In this document: positions 63,701 to 64,000 of the stretch, piece by piece
How the letters are laid out: each line of letters opens with the position of its first letter
Position numbering within the stretch: the stretch's first letter is position 1
NCBI GenBank assembly: GCA_033557465.1
Contig: CM066035.1
Coordinates: 900,705,309 to 900,769,308, forward strand
From: Ichthyophis bannanicus
Lineage: Eukaryota > Chordata > Amphibia > Gymnophiona > Ichthyophiidae
DNA length: 64,000 bases
Reading direction: 5' to 3'
The notes under the pieces: generated by a model
What the model saw: only the letters and a program-made list of their open reading frames with translations
Database searches by the model: none
Told to the model about the DNA's origin: nothing
Program-made: the position numbers and the translations under genes

Positions 63701-64000
63701 GGGTATGTTGATGAGATGGGATGGTCCTTTGTGGGGGTTGAAGAAGAAGGGTTGATTAGCTATCAGTTGTCTAGGTCTGTGGAGGATTGGAATCGTATTG
63801 TTCCAGCTGTATGTTGCACTGTTTGGTTTTAGGAGGAGTGTTGAGATAAAGGAAAGGATTAGGGTGGCGTGTATCCACTTCATGTTTTCTGTCTCAGGCT
63901 GCAATTCTGTTTGGTGGCAATATTGTGGGGTCTCTCGACTGTGGGCTGGAACCTTGTGTAGAGGGGTTTCTTGGATGTCTGATTATAGTTGGCTGGTGTT
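60707..64000 (-). pseudogene. L2-like LINE, nearly full ORF2 (minus copy)
   Basis: The 3' end at 60,707 has the L2 signature in complement (AAACCGCTTTGAGAATTTGA, GGCAGTATATAAAAA, AAATn). Reading from 63,881 (ATG, MKWIHATL): a hydrophobic N-terminal stretch, then the endonuclease (SLINARSVCNKTHTI, CITESWLTDVD, GGGSLILAEK, LICLIYRTPSP, VILGDFNLNSL, TRGNTLDLVFV, WSDHYMIQFNL) with its GDFN and SDH motifs intact, to 62,966. After breaks near 62,700 and 62,350 the RT follows (SYRPISSIEKTVQFQLQDHV, FILIFIDITAAFDPIIHS). Next come LYADDLMIYSILD (YADD intact), KYLGIYIDQRLNFQSHI and NAAARLITKANKQAHITPIL to 61,227. The copy runs to or beyond the window end. Confidence 0.86.

Noticed and set aside
1..64000. 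Retroviral or LTR-retrotransposon proteins
   Set aside because: No retroviral protease, integrase or envelope motif and no LTR pair were recognised; all RTs seen belong to YR, LINE or Penelope groups.

Overview
The window looks like a repeat-packed stretch of a large vertebrate genome. I found no convincing host exon, rRNA, tRNA gene, CRISPR array or bacterial operon. Everything that can be named is a transposable element or its remains: tyrosine-recombinase (YR) retrotransposons of the DIRS and Ngaro groups, CR1-, L2- and RTE/BovB-like LINEs, Penelope-like elements (PLEs), tRNA-derived SINEs and short non-autonomous DNA-element-like repeats. This mix, with many DIRS elements beside Ngaro, PLE, CR1, L2 and RTE, fits an amphibian best. 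A caecilian is my guess, but the species cannot be fixed from sequence alone.

Layout. 1-0.9 kb: a DIRS pol remnant. 0.9-12.9 kb: CR1 tails, a decayed CR1 RT copy, SINEs, two solo DIRS-like ends and an L2 relic. 12.9-24.4 kb: DIRS element A, with a second copy of the same family (B, 16.9-21.6 kb) nested inside it. Both carry gag but no pol. 24.8-26.4 kb: an L2 relic. 26.9-31.7 kb: a second DIRS family (D2) with gag, RT and RNase H, whose recombinase is mostly replaced by a minisatellite. 31.7-33.2 kb: mostly featureless. 33.2-39.7 kb: three CR1 pieces, one split by an RTE/BovB-like element. 40.1-45.7 kb: a Ngaro-like relic with gag, RT, recombinase and SGNH hydrolase remains. 45.7-54.7 kb: Penelope-like pieces in opposed orientations, the right one split by a DIRS element (C, 47,960-53,662) whose pol reading frame is complete. 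54.7-57.8 kb: simple repeats and unassigned AT-rich DNA. 57.8-59.7 kb: another DIRS pol fragment. 59.7-64 kb: two L2 copies in opposite orientations, one inside the other.

How the parts relate. In DIRS copies A, B, C and D2 both ends are inverted repeats, and an internal complementary region joins the complements of the two ends. That is the hallmark of rolling, circle-intermediate DIRS replication. C could supply RT, RNase H and recombinase; A and B look like gag-only relatives that would need such a supply. Two SINEs have 3' tails matching LINEs present in the same window (RTE and L2), consistent with LINE-driven mobilisation. YR elements alone make up roughly half of the window.

The best leads for something new are the perfect splice-site-like motifs at both termini of two unrelated DIRS families, the gag-only DIRS pair that shares about 2 kb of unexplained non-coding sequence, and the minisatellite sitting where the D2 recombinase should be. 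No host gene or complete novel system is proven here.
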